A stretch of 64,000 nucleotides of DNA, taken from Vicinamibacterales bacterium. Its GTDB lineage: Bacteria; Acidobacteriota; Vicinamibacteria; Vicinamibacterales; UBA8438. This document shows positions 17,880-26,453 of this stretch, one piece after another (positions within the stretch are counted from its first letter, which is position 1; the number at the start of each line of letters is the position of its first letter). The translations under genes were made by a program, and so were the position numbers. The stretch lies in assembly GCA_958296065.1 (NCBI GenBank), contig CATQHX010000081.1:1-64000 (forward strand), given 5' to 3'. The notes under the pieces were generated by a model. That model was not told where the DNA came from and made no database searches. It worked only from the letters and a program-made list of their open reading frames with translations.

Positions 17880-17930
17880 CTGCGACGACCGAACGACGAT
17901 GACCCCACCCAGGCGATCGTCGATTGAGTC
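17876..17930 (+). repeat. Direct repeat, right copy (relic of hydrolase 3' end)
   Basis: This is a degraded copy of the last 50 bp of the hydrolase gene at 10234-11541, ending with the identical 21-base segment that includes the stop codon. It reads plus-strand, abuts the minus-strand chimeric scar, and marks the right edge of the ABC-3C segment. Confidence 0.72.
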
Positions 17931-18023
17931 TCGCGGCTGGCTCCGGGCGGCTGGCCGGCCGGTCCGCGTTGTCTATTCTCGGCCACAGTTGAATAATTGT
18001 CTCGTAGCGGCTAGGGTTGGCCA

Positions 18024-19146
18024 ATGGCGGCCGACCCCTGGCACTTTCCGCGCCGCGGGTTCACCGCGCCCGTCCTGAAGCTGCTCGGCGACGGTCCGGG
18101 ACAGGCTCTGACGCTGTTCGGGCTGCGACGGACCGGCAAGACGGAGTTCCTGATCAAGGACATCGCCCCGCTCGCTGAACAGCGCGGGCATCGTGTGATC
18201 TATGCGTCGTTCTGGCAGGCGCCGCTCTCGCCCCTGGCTGTGCTGTTGCACGCCATGGAAACGTCGCTCCGTCGGGGCACGTTCGGCGACCGCGTGCGGA
18301 GGTCGGTATTGGGTCTCACTCCGACGCTGAAGCTCTCGGCGTTCGGCGCGGGGGTGGAGGCCAAGGTCGATCTCACCGCGCTGGGGGGACGCCCCCCGGA
18401 CGATCTGCTCGTGCATCTGGACGATCTTCTGGAGCGTGTCTCCGGGAGAAGCAAGGCGACGATTCTGCTCCTCGACGAGGTGCAAGAACTTGTCCGGAGC
18501 GGGGGCAACGCGCCGCTGGTGGCGGCGCTGCGGACCGGCCTCGACCGGCGCAGCGATCGACTCCGAACTGTCTTCACCGGATCGAGTCGCGACGGCCTCG
18601 CTGCGATGTTCTCGGCGCGGCGGGCGCCGTTCTTCCATTTCGCCACGCCCATCGACCTGCCGACGCTCGGAGCGGCGTTCGTCGATCACATGATCGAGAT
18701 GTTTCGGATGGTATCGAGGCGGACGCTGGCCCGCCCCGGCATGCTCTCCGCCTTCGATCGGCTGCACGCCAATCCTCATTTCTTCCGAGTGCTGCTCGAT
18801 ACGTTGCTGCACGATCCGCATCTCGATGTCGAACCGGCTCTCGCAAGGGTTCCGTGATCGCATCGCCGTCGATCTCGGCTATCCGGCAACCTGGCTGGCG
18901 CTCACCCCTGTTCAACGAGCGACGGCGCGCGCATTGGCCGGCGGAGCCGACCGGCCGTTCGGCCGGGCCTTTCGCCAGTGGGTCGGAGAGGCTATCGGAG
19001 AAGCCGCACCGTCGCCGGGGCGCGTCCAGGCGGCGCTGCGGCGGCTCGAACGACTCGGACTCGCGGACACCGGCACCGGTGGCTGGGCACTCGTGGATCC
19101 CGAGTTCGCAGCCTGGATCCGGGAGTACGACGATGGATCCGGGTAG
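18024..19146 (+). pseudogene. AAA ATPase with C-terminal winged helix, one-base frameshift
   Basis: This is an ATPase of the archaeal-ATPase/STAND-like type. Residues 1-277 (18024-18857) carry Walker A GLRRTGKT (33-40), Walker B ILLLDEVQEL and a sensor-like FTGSSRD. The C-terminal winged helix (GYPATWLALTPVQRATARAL ... RLERLGLADTG) is in the +1 frame from about 18850 to 19146. Removing one G from the AAGGGTTCC run near 18850 joins ALAR to FRDRIAVDLGY in one frame of about 373 residues. The overlap could instead be two coupled genes, but the wHTH belongs to the same family fold. Its RRTGKT motif resembles that of the fusion protein downstream, so it may belong to the same conflict locus. Confidence 0.7.
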
Positions 19147-19447
19147 TGCGGACATCGCCGGAGTCACGCCGCGAACTCTCTCTCATGTCGGGACGACTCT
19201 CTGGTTCAGCCCGGCCGGCAGCATCGCGAGCGTCGATCAGCGCCTCTGCCGGAGGGAATTCGGACCCGGCACGTGGAGAAGAATATTCTCTTTATGGGCA
19301 AGATAACTTGTGTCTGAGCACGCGTTGGTTAAGGCAGGGGTGACGGACAGAACACGTTGCGCCGGCATCGAGACCGGTGGCCGCCGTGGACGCGTTCATG
19401 GTACGCACTTTGCTTATACTTCAGTCGCGCGCTGGAGAGATTGATAG
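19147..19447. promoter_or_regulatory. Intergenic region with possible promoter of the methylase-ATPase fusion
   Basis: About 300 bp without a gene. A good -10 hexamer TATACT lies at 19415-19420, with only weak -35 candidates 14-18 bases upstream. A GGAGAG ribosome binding site follows at about 19433, before ATG 19448. An independent promoter suggests that the fusion gene and its partner ATPase are a separate unit from the frameshifted ATPase upstream. Confidence 0.4.
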
Positions 19448-22400
19448 ATGTCGAACGCCTTGCCTGAGCCCGACAAGATTCTTGGCCGAGAGTCCCGCGA
19501 ACTGCTGGACGTGATCAGCGATTCCGGTTCTCGACGCCGTGAATTCTCCAGTCTCGTGATGGGACCGCTCGCTGCGCTTCTGGTCATCAAGTGGGTCGGC
19601 CGGTACGAATCGGAGCGACAGTCTCTCGGAACGCTCTACGATGCCCTCGCCGCGGTGGAACGTGACTTCGGCGACGAGGAATCGGAGCCGGAGTGGGAAG
19701 AGCCGGCGGAACCGCACTTTATCGACGCCCTGGAGCGAATTGTGGCGGATCGTGCCACGGCACGCGCGAAAGCACGCCATGTCGCCGACGTCGCCCCACT
19801 CCTGATCTACGTTGCAGGGACACCCTTTTTCCGGTGGGCCCTTAGCAGGGCGAGAGAGACAGAGATCGGGACTCCTCAGGGCCGGGCGAATGCTCTCGAG
19901 CGATTCGACGAGGAGTTGCGGCGGGTACGAAAGTTCAACGGCGAGTCCACGACGCCGGCGCCTGTCGCCGACCTGATGTTGGAATTGGCAAACCCCCTGC
20001 CTGACGACAGCGTATACGACCCCTGCTTCGGGTTCGGGGAGTGCCTCGTTGGGGCGGCTCACAGGCTGCACGCTACGGTTCGATCTGCTCCGTCGTGCGT
20101 TAGGGCCGAGGAAGAAAGCTCCAAGGGCATATTCGGTGTCGAGATCAACCGGGTCTCGTATGCAATTGGACTCTGCAGGACACTGCTTGCCGGCATCGAG
20201 CGACCCCGTCTCGAACTGGGGAATGCACTTGACGAGCCGCTCTCGGCGGCGGGCTTCGACTGCATCCTCGCCGCTCCGCCGTGGGGTGCAATCGCCTCAA
20301 CGCGTTCGTCCGCCGATCCGGCTACGTCTTCCGCCGTCGATATGGAGAAGCCGTTGGGTCCCGCGCCCTCCATCCGCCAGTTTCCGTTTCGGAGCCGCGA
20401 TGCCGAGAACCTGTTCCTGCAACACGTGATGGCGAACCTCCGTCCGCGTGGACGCGCCGTCGCCGTACTGCCGGAGCGCACGCTATACCGTTCAGGATCC
20501 GATCAGCGCGTGAGAGAGGCGCTGGTGTCGAGCTATCGCGTGGATGCCGTGCTCTCGCTTCCGGCCGGCACGTTTGCACCCTTCACGCAGGTCCCCATGA
20601 ACCTCGTGGTGTTTCGACGTGACGAGCCGGGTCCAACCGTCCGTTTCGTTAGAGTTTCGCCGAAGGCATGGAACACCGTTCCGGGTGATGGCAATGACAT
20701 CCATGGCCGCGGCGATCTGGTACACAGGCTCGCGGACGTGGTGCGTACACCTCAGTTGGAAGAGGCGGCGATTCCGGAGGGAGTTGAAGCCTGGGACGTG
20801 TCGGTTCGTGTTCTTTCGCGGCGAGGCTACGAGCTGGTCGCCAAGAAGACCGGGAGTGACGTACTGAACGCTGACTTGGAGCGGGTCGTCGCCGCGGACC
20901 GTTCGATTAGGGTCGAACCATTGGAACGGGTAGCGGAAGTCCGCTCGGGGCGGCGGTACGACGTACGCCGCGCTACGACAGACGCCCCCACCGCGCCCGG
21001 TGTCGTGGCCGGCCTCCTGCGACTGCGGGACGTCACGGAGACGGGAGTCGGCGCGCCGTCCCGGTTCCTGATCGACAACAGCAAGGGGCTCGTGGACGAG
21101 CACGACATTCTTCGTCAAGGAGATGTCGTCGTGACGACGTCTGGCGCCGTAGGAAGGGTCGGCCTGATTTCGGAAGCTACGGGCGAGATCGGATCGATCA
21201 CAACCGGGGACATGGTGGCGATTCGAAAGTTGAGAGGAGTCACACCGAACTTCCTGGTAGCCCTTCTCTGTTCGCCCGCCTACCAGAACTGGTTGTCGGG
21301 GCATGCCCGAGGCGCAGCTATCGAGCGGCTCTCGATCCAGACGCTCCGCAGCCTGCCGCTCCCTCTGCCGCCGCCGCCGGTTCAGGCCGCCGTGCTCGAC
21401 GAGCTCGGCGGAGCGCGCGGCGATGCGCTGGGCGTACTGGCGCGTCTGCTCACCCGAAAGGTGAGATCCCCATTCGCGGTCTGGCTGGAAGGGCCGTTCG
21501 TAGCTCAGCTCGCCGCCGGACGAATCGGTGATGCTTCGGACTTGAGGAAGGCGTTGAGCGACGTCACGAATGCACTGGTGTCGCTCGACGCGCACGTTGC
21601 AGGTCGCACCGAGCATGTGTTCCCTTCGTCGGGTGAGAACGGGCAAACCGGTGCGTGGTTCGGCGCTGCGCGACAGGCTGGCGCCACACTGGACGGTGTT
21701 GAGTCCATTCCCAGCGGAGCAGGCCGTCTCGCGGCCCTCGAACTCGGCCGGGCACGCCTGTACGAGGCGCTGCACACGCTCGACACCCCCGGCGGCCCGA
21801 CCGTCGACCGCTTGCGTTCCGTCACACGGGGGATGACCGAGATTCTGGACAGAGAGATCGAAGCCATGCAGGAGTCGGTCACCCTTCGTATCGGCGTGGA
21901 GCCCGCCGAGGTCGTCGTCGGAATCGACAGTGAGGTTCAGCTTCGCTTGACCAACTCGTCCCAGGTTCCACTTCGAAACCTGCGCATCAAGGCCCGACTC
22001 ATCGAAGGCCGACCGTCGGCTCGTAGCCATGAAAACCGACCGCCAGTTGGCGAGAGCCACATCGCCTATCTGGCCGACGATGAGACACGTGACGTTCCAA
22101 TGGCCGTCCATCCGAGCGATACGACGAAACCCGTTCGCATCAGCGTGTCATGGCGGGCGCAGCGTCTGGATGGGATCACCGTCCGGGGAACCAGGGAAGT
22201 CGAGATCCGGGTGCGGTCGGCAACCGAGCCCGTACGGTCCCGCGACCTGGGCGCCAGTCCCTACATCGTCGGCAGTCCGGTGGATCGCCAGGAGATGTTC
22301 TTCGGTCGCGCCGATGTCATGGAGCGTATCCGGCGGCAGCTTGGAACACATGCCAACGTGATCCTTCTCGAAGGAAACCGGCGGACGGGCAAGACCTCGA

Positions 22401-23497
22401 TCCTTCGGCAGCTCGAGGAGGGAAGCGCGCCCTCGGGCTGGATCCCGGTCTACTGCTCCTTTCAGGACGCCGAGGGCGATGCGAGGCGGGGCGGAATCGC
22501 CGCGCACAACGTGTTCAGACTGCTTGCCCGGACGACGGGCTGGGCCCTTCACGATTCCGGCGTAGAGACCTGGTTTCCCGATCTGCCGGCTCGCGATCCC
22601 GGCCGGCCGTTCAAGCTGGCCTTCCGCGATGGGCTGAAGGGGGCGTTTGCAGGGGAATACCCGTTCGAGGTGTTCGCGCTTTACATCGCAGCGGCAATCG
22701 AGGCGTCTAGGCCGCGGCGCATTCTGCTCATGTTCGACGAGTTCGACAAGCTCCAGGAAGGCATCGAGGCGGGAATCACGAGTCCGCAGGTGCCCGAGAA
22801 CCTGCGCCATCTGTTGCAGCACCAAGCCGGTCTGGGTGCGATTATCACGGGGTCGCGCCGGCTGAAGCGGCTCAGGGAGGAGTACTGGTCCGCGCTGTTC
22901 GGACTCGGGCACCGCATCGGGATCAGCGAGTTGCCCACCGAGGAAGCCCGGCGGCTCGTTACCAGGCCGGTCGAGGGAATGCTCGACTACCTGCCGCAGG
23001 CGTGCGAGCGGGTGGTGGAGCTGTGCGCTTGCCAGCCGTTTCTCGTGCAGTCACTCTGCAACCGGGTGTTCGAGCAGGCGGCGGCGGGACGCGGGCGTGG
23101 ACACGGGCGGACGGTCACGCTCGATATCGTAGAGGAAGCTGCGACGGAGATGGTGCGGGACAACGAGCATTTCCGAACTCTCTGGGACTACGCTGGAACC
23201 GAGCGCCGCAGACTCCTGTTGATGCTCTGCGAGCGACTCTCGGAGGGGCCGGATGCGGTGAACCTCGATCTTCTCCAAGCAAAGCTTGAGGAGCACAAGG
23301 TACCAGTTTCCCGTCGCGACCTCACGAGCGACATCGATGACCTCCGAGAATTGGAACTGATCGATCTGAACAACTCGTACCGCGGAGGTACGTACCGGCT
23401 GGCCGTACCTTTGATGGCAACGTGGCTGCAGGTGAACGTCGATTTCGAGGAGGCTGTCGTGCAGGCACAGCACGAAGCGATCGAGGCTCGGAAGTGA
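19448..23497 (+). CDS. Giant fusion: N6-methylase-like + HsdS-like + beta-sandwich + AAA ATPase
   Basis: This protein has 1349 residues in one uninterrupted frame. Residues about 160-450 form an HsdM-like N6-adenine methylase: motif I VYDPCFGFGECL (189-200) keeps DPxxGxG. Motif IV, however, is LAAPPWG, with Ala276 where the family has the catalytic Asn or Asp. Residues about 485-650 resemble an HsdS target-recognition domain (LERVAEVRSG, LRQGDVVVTTSGAVGRVG, IQTLRSLPLPLPP). Residues 650-805 are a helical linker. Residues 808-925 form an Ig/CARDB-like beta-sandwich. An AAA/STAND-type ATPase follows: FFGRADVMERI (951-961), Walker A GNRRTGKTS (976-984), Walker B ILLMFDEFDKL and a winged helix at the end. 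The next ATPase starts in a GTGA overlap. No nuclease domain is visible. A non-methylating DNA sensor linked to a signalling ATPase is an inference. Confidence 0.85.
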   Translation: MSNALPEPDKILGRESRELLDVISDSGSRRREFSSLVMGPLAALLVIKWVGRYESERQSLGTLYDALAAVERDFGDEESEPEWEEPAEPHFIDALERIVADRATARAKARHVADVAPLLIYVAGTPFFRWALSRARETEIGTPQGRANALERFDEELRRVRKFNGESTTPAPVADLMLELANPLPDDSVYDPCFGFGECLVGAAHRLHATVRSAPSCVRAEEESSKGIFGVEINRVSYAIGLCRTLLAGIERPRLELGNALDEPLSAAGFDCILAAPPWGAIASTRSSADPATSSAVDMEKPLGPAPSIRQFPFRSRDAENLFLQHVMANLRPRGRAVAVLPERTLYRSGSDQRVREALVSSYRVDAVLSLPAGTFAPFTQVPMNLVVFRRDEPGPTVRFVRVSPKAWNTVPGDGNDIHGRGDLVHRLADVVRTPQLEEAAIPEGVEAWDVSVRVLSRRGYELVAKKTGSDVLNADLERVVAADRSIRVEPLERVAEVRSGRRYDVRRATTDAPTAPGVVAGLLRLRDVTETGVGAPSRFLIDNSKGLVDEHDILRQGDVVVTTSGAVGRVGLISEATGEIGSITTGDMVAIRKLRGVTPNFLVALLCSPAYQNWLSGHARGAAIERLSIQTLRSLPLPLPPPPVQAAVLDELGGARGDALGVLARLLTRKVRSPFAVWLEGPFVAQLAAGRIGDASDLRKALSDVTNALVSLDAHVAGRTEHVFPSSGENGQTGAWFGAARQAGATLDGVESIPSGAGRLAALELGRARLYEALHTLDTPGGPTVDRLRSVTRGMTEILDREIEAMQESVTLRIGVEPAEVVVGIDSEVQLRLTNSSQVPLRNLRIKARLIEGRPSARSHENRPPVGESHIAYLADDETRDVPMAVHPSDTTKPVRISVSWRAQRLDGITVRGTREVEIRVRSATEPVRSRDLGASPYIVGSPVDRQEMFFGRADVMERIRRQLGTHANVILLEGNRRTGKTSILRQLEEGSAPSGWIPVYCSFQDAEGDARRGGIAAHNVFRLLARTTGWALHDSGVETWFPDLPARDPGRPFKLAFRDGLKGAFAGEYPFEVFALYIAAAIEASRPRRILLMFDEFDKLQEGIEAGITSPQVPENLRHLLQHQAGLGAIITGSRRLKRLREEYWSALFGLGHRIGISELPTEEARRLVTRPVEGMLDYLPQACERVVELCACQPFLVQSLCNRVFEQAAAGRGRGHGRTVTLDIVEEAATEMVRDNEHFRTLWDYAGTERRRLLLMLCERLSEGPDAVNLDLLQAKLEEHKVPVSRRDLTSDIDDLRELELIDLNNSYRGGTYRLAVPLMATWLQVNVDFEEAVVQAQHEAIEARK

Positions 23498-25161
23498 CGG
23501 CAAATCCGTATCCGGTTCTCGGCCCCGCCATTCCGCGCCTACTGGGGCGGGCGTCGCTCCTTCAGCAAATCGACCGCCATCTGCTGAAGGCGTCGCCCGA
23601 TCACGTGTCGGTCGTGGGACCGGCGCTTTATGGGAAATCCGTCGTGCTGCGGCACATTGCCGACACCTATCGGATGCGGTCTACTGGCTACGTGACGGCT
23701 GCATACGTCGATCTTCGACATGGCGCCATCACGTCGGATGCCGACTTCAAGCGGCGGTTGGCCGGGGATCTGAAGGCGGCGCTGCAACAGGACCGACCGG
23801 ATCTTGCCGAGTACCTCGATCTCGATGACGAGTCCATCCATGAATTGCTCGGCCTCGTCTTCGACGAGCTCGATGCCGACTCCTCCCGAGTGCTGGTCGT
23901 GTTCGACGGCTTCGACTACGTGCTGGGTGGGGCCAAGCTGACGAGGAACCTGTGGGACCAGCTCCGCGCCTTGGCGCAGAAGCCCAGTCTCCGGCTGGTC
24001 GCCGCAAGTCGCCGCCCGTTGCGCGAAGTCTGCCGGACCGAAGAGTCTCGAACATCTGATTTCTGGGCGATATTCAATTCGACGCCCCTCCGTGTGGCTG
24101 CACTCGACGATGTAGACCTGGAAGCGTTCCTGCAACCGCTGCTGGATTCCGGACACACGCTCGACGGATCGGCACGGAAGGAGATCGCCAACTGGACGGG
24201 AGGCGTCCCGCTTCTGGTGGGCGGGCTTCTGAGGCGGCTGTGGGAGACCCACCAAGAAACATCGAGCCTCTCGAAGCCCGACGTCGACGAAGCGGCTGCG
24301 GCGATGCTCGATGAGCAGCGCGATCTCCTCGCGGCACTGTGGGATGACTGCGGCGTTGAGTTGAGGGGCGACCTTGCCAGCCTTGCCGCCGCCGACGTAC
24401 CGCGAGTGGACCTTTCCGACCGCCGAGTACGAGCGATCGAGGATCGCGGATTCGGCCGCGTGGCGGGAAACCGCTTGCGAGCTTCCTGCCGGTGCATGCA
24501 ACGCTACGCCATGCAGCAGGCGCCGGCTGTCGCAAATCTGAAACGCCTTTTTGGTACTGCCTCCGGATTCGAGACGAACATCCGTTCCTTGCTCGAGCTG
24601 CGTCTCGAACAGGTTGCTACGCAGCGGACCGACAAAGTTCTTCATGACTACGTCACCCACGCCGTCCGCGACGTCGAGGACCACCCGGAAATCGCGATCA
24701 AAGGCGTCAGAGACATCGCGACGCGCGCTCTGACGCTCATCTGGGAAGCCGAACTTCCACGAGACCAGAAGATCCCCACCGAATGGATCGACGAATGGAA
24801 GCAAGTGAAGGTGAACTTCCCAGATGACCGAGGTGGACTGCCCCTTGGCGACGGTGCGCAGTGCCGCCTACTGCAGATCGTGACCGGAACGGCTGATGCC
24901 CGGCCCCAGGGTAAGTATGTGACGAAGACGACCTATCTCCTGATCAACCATCTGAAATCGGTGGGAGATTTCGGCCAGCACCTGAACAAGTTTCCGGAAT
25001 CGAAGGTGACCGTCGGCTTCGCGGCATCCGTTGTGCTCGCGGCGATTTCGCTCGTCGAGAGCCTGAGTGACGATCTGCGTGGAGATGGCGTGCGTGGAAG
25101 TCAACGGTGTATCAATCGGCGAGAAGCTCGCCATTCCAGAGGTTCCGCAGGAAGTCCATGA
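23494..25161 (+). CDS. Second AAA/STAND-like ATPase, partner of the fusion protein
   Basis: This protein has 555 residues from a GTG that overlaps the previous TGA (GTGA), indicating translational coupling. An LLGRASLLQQI entry motif is followed by Walker A VGPALYGKS (41-49) and Walker B RVLVVFDGFDYV (132-143). A winged-helix region (about 270-345) precedes an all-helical C-terminal half that contains RTDKVLH (Arg378 to His384). That is the Rx5H spacing of HEPN RNases, but it lacks the usual polar residue after Arg, so a HEPN assignment is weak. Residues from about 530 are arginine-rich and overlap, antisense, the end of the DUF4143 gene by 50 bp. The original C-terminus may have been replaced at a recombination junction. 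Confidence 0.75.
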   Translation: MTANPYPVLGPAIPRLLGRASLLQQIDRHLLKASPDHVSVVGPALYGKSVVLRHIADTYRMRSTGYVTAAYVDLRHGAITSDADFKRRLAGDLKAALQQDRPDLAEYLDLDDESIHELLGLVFDELDADSSRVLVVFDGFDYVLGGAKLTRNLWDQLRALAQKPSLRLVAASRRPLREVCRTEESRTSDFWAIFNSTPLRVAALDDVDLEAFLQPLLDSGHTLDGSARKEIANWTGGVPLLVGGLLRRLWETHQETSSLSKPDVDEAAAAMLDEQRDLLAALWDDCGVELRGDLASLAAADVPRVDLSDRRVRAIEDRGFGRVAGNRLRASCRCMQRYAMQQAPAVANLKRLFGTASGFETNIRSLLELRLEQVATQRTDKVLHDYVTHAVRDVEDHPEIAIKGVRDIATRALTLIWEAELPRDQKIPTEWIDEWKQVKVNFPDDRGGLPLGDGAQCRLLQIVTGTADARPQGKYVTKTTYLLINHLKSVGDFGQHLNKFPESKVTVGFAASVVLAAISLVESLSDDLRGDGVRGSQRCINRREARHSRGSAGSP

Positions 25162-26290
25162 CCGGCAGAGTGCGAATGCCGTCGATCACGCGTGCGGCGG
25201 ACTCCCGGCAGACGACGATCCGGTGCTTCAGGGGCGTTTCCTCCGCGAGGCGGCGGAGGCCTGTCAGGTCGCGATTCGTGACCGCTCCGGTCGCCTTGAC
25301 CTCGATCGCGGCCGTGTCGCCGACGACGAAGTCGACCTCGGATCCGTCCGCGGTACGCCAGAAGGTGAGCGGCCGCGGGTCGCGGGCGTAGGCCAGCCAC
25401 GCCCGCAACTCGCAGAAGACGAGCTGCTCGAGCGCCGGGCCGAACGTCGGGCTGCCGGCTGCGATGTGTGTGACGTCCGCGAGCACGTTGGCGACGCCGA
25501 CGTCGAAGAAGTACAGCTTGGCGTGGGACACCGGCTTGCGGCGGGCGCCGCCGGGTCTGAAGGGCCGCAGCAGCGTGGCGAGGAGCGTGTCCTCCAGGAC
25601 CTGGAAGTACTCGCGAACGGTGCGGGCCGGTACCGCCGCGTCGGAGGCCAGACGCTCGAACACGATCGGCTGGCTGCGGCAGGCCGCCGCGGCCGTCAGG
25701 AAGCGCGAGAAGGGCTCGATGCCGCGCACCAGCCCCTCCGCCTGGATCTCGATCTGCAGGTAGCTTCCGCAATAGGCGCGAAGGTCCTCGATGGGATCGG
25801 GCGACAGGTAGATCGACGGTATGCCGCCGACGTTGATCGCCCGCATCAGATCCCAGTTCGGCACCTCCGCGGAGACGAAGGGGAAGAGCGCACGCGTGCG
25901 GGCCCGTCCTCCCAGCAGGTTGACGCCGCCGCGGCGGAGCTTGACGGGGCTGCTCGCGGCCAGCACGAAACGCAGGCCGCGGCTCTCCATCAGGTCGTGG
26001 ACGTCGTCGAGCAGGCTCGGGAGCTTCTGGATCTCGTCGATGATCACCGGACCCGTTCGAGGATCGCTCGCGGCCAGCTCGGCGCGGAGCCTGCCGGGGT
26101 CCCGCGAGAGGCGCAGGAACACTTCGCCGTGGAGCAGGTTGAACCATGGCGCGTCCGGGAAGCACTGCCGGAGCCACGTGGTCTTGCCGGTCTGGCGGGG
26201 TCCGAACAGGAACACCGAGCGAGTGCGCAGATCGCTGGTCAGATCCAGACGACGCGGCAGCCCGGGGTCATCGTAACCCACGGGAGCCAT
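25112..26290 (-). CDS. AAA ATPase with DUF4143 nuclease-like domain
   Basis: This 392-residue protein has an N-terminal AAA domain with Walker A GPRQTGKT (30-37) and Walker B GPVIIDEIQKLP, then the sensor VLAASSPVKLRR. The C-terminal DUF4143 domain has the restriction-endonuclease-like core: FWRTADGSEVDFVV followed by AIEVKATGAV. Such proteins are widespread and often mobile; some are linked to defence or toxin-antitoxin functions, but the role is unproved. ATG at 26290 is preferred over TTG at 26332, because it places the P-loop at the usual distance. There is no strong ribosome binding site. Its 3' end overlaps the C-terminus of the convergent ATPase gene. A deleted copy of its C-terminus is at 17455-17645. 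Confidence 0.85.
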   Translation of the reverse strand: MAPVGYDDPGLPRRLDLTSDLRTRSVFLFGPRQTGKTTWLRQCFPDAPWFNLLHGEVFLRLSRDPGRLRAELAASDPRTGPVIIDEIQKLPSLLDDVHDLMESRGLRFVLAASSPVKLRRGGVNLLGGRARTRALFPFVSAEVPNWDLMRAINVGGIPSIYLSPDPIEDLRAYCGSYLQIEIQAEGLVRGIEPFSRFLTAAAACRSQPIVFERLASDAAVPARTVREYFQVLEDTLLATLLRPFRPGGARRKPVSHAKLYFFDVGVANVLADVTHIAAGSPTFGPALEQLVFCELRAWLAYARDPRPLTFWRTADGSEVDFVVGDTAAIEVKATGAVTNRDLTGLRRLAEETPLKHRIVVCRESAARVIDGIRTLPVMDFLRNLWNGELLAD

Positions 26291-26453
26291 TATAGCGTGG
26301 CTACTCTGCGGTAAAATCCTGTTTTCCCGCAACTATCTTGCGAAGACTTCAGAGACGTCCCCCGCCATGCGCAGCACCGGTTCGCCGAAGCGCTCCTCGA
26401 TGACGCCTCGTGGACCAGCGGCTCGTTCCTGCACCCCGTAGCAGGCCAGCGTC

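Noticed and set aside
26333-26453. A protein-like 40-codon minus-strand stretch in the gap between hydrolase and DUF4143 genes (GVIEERFGEPVLRMAGDVSE)
   Set aside because: It has no ribosome binding site and no recognisable family, and could be chance; too short to annotate.
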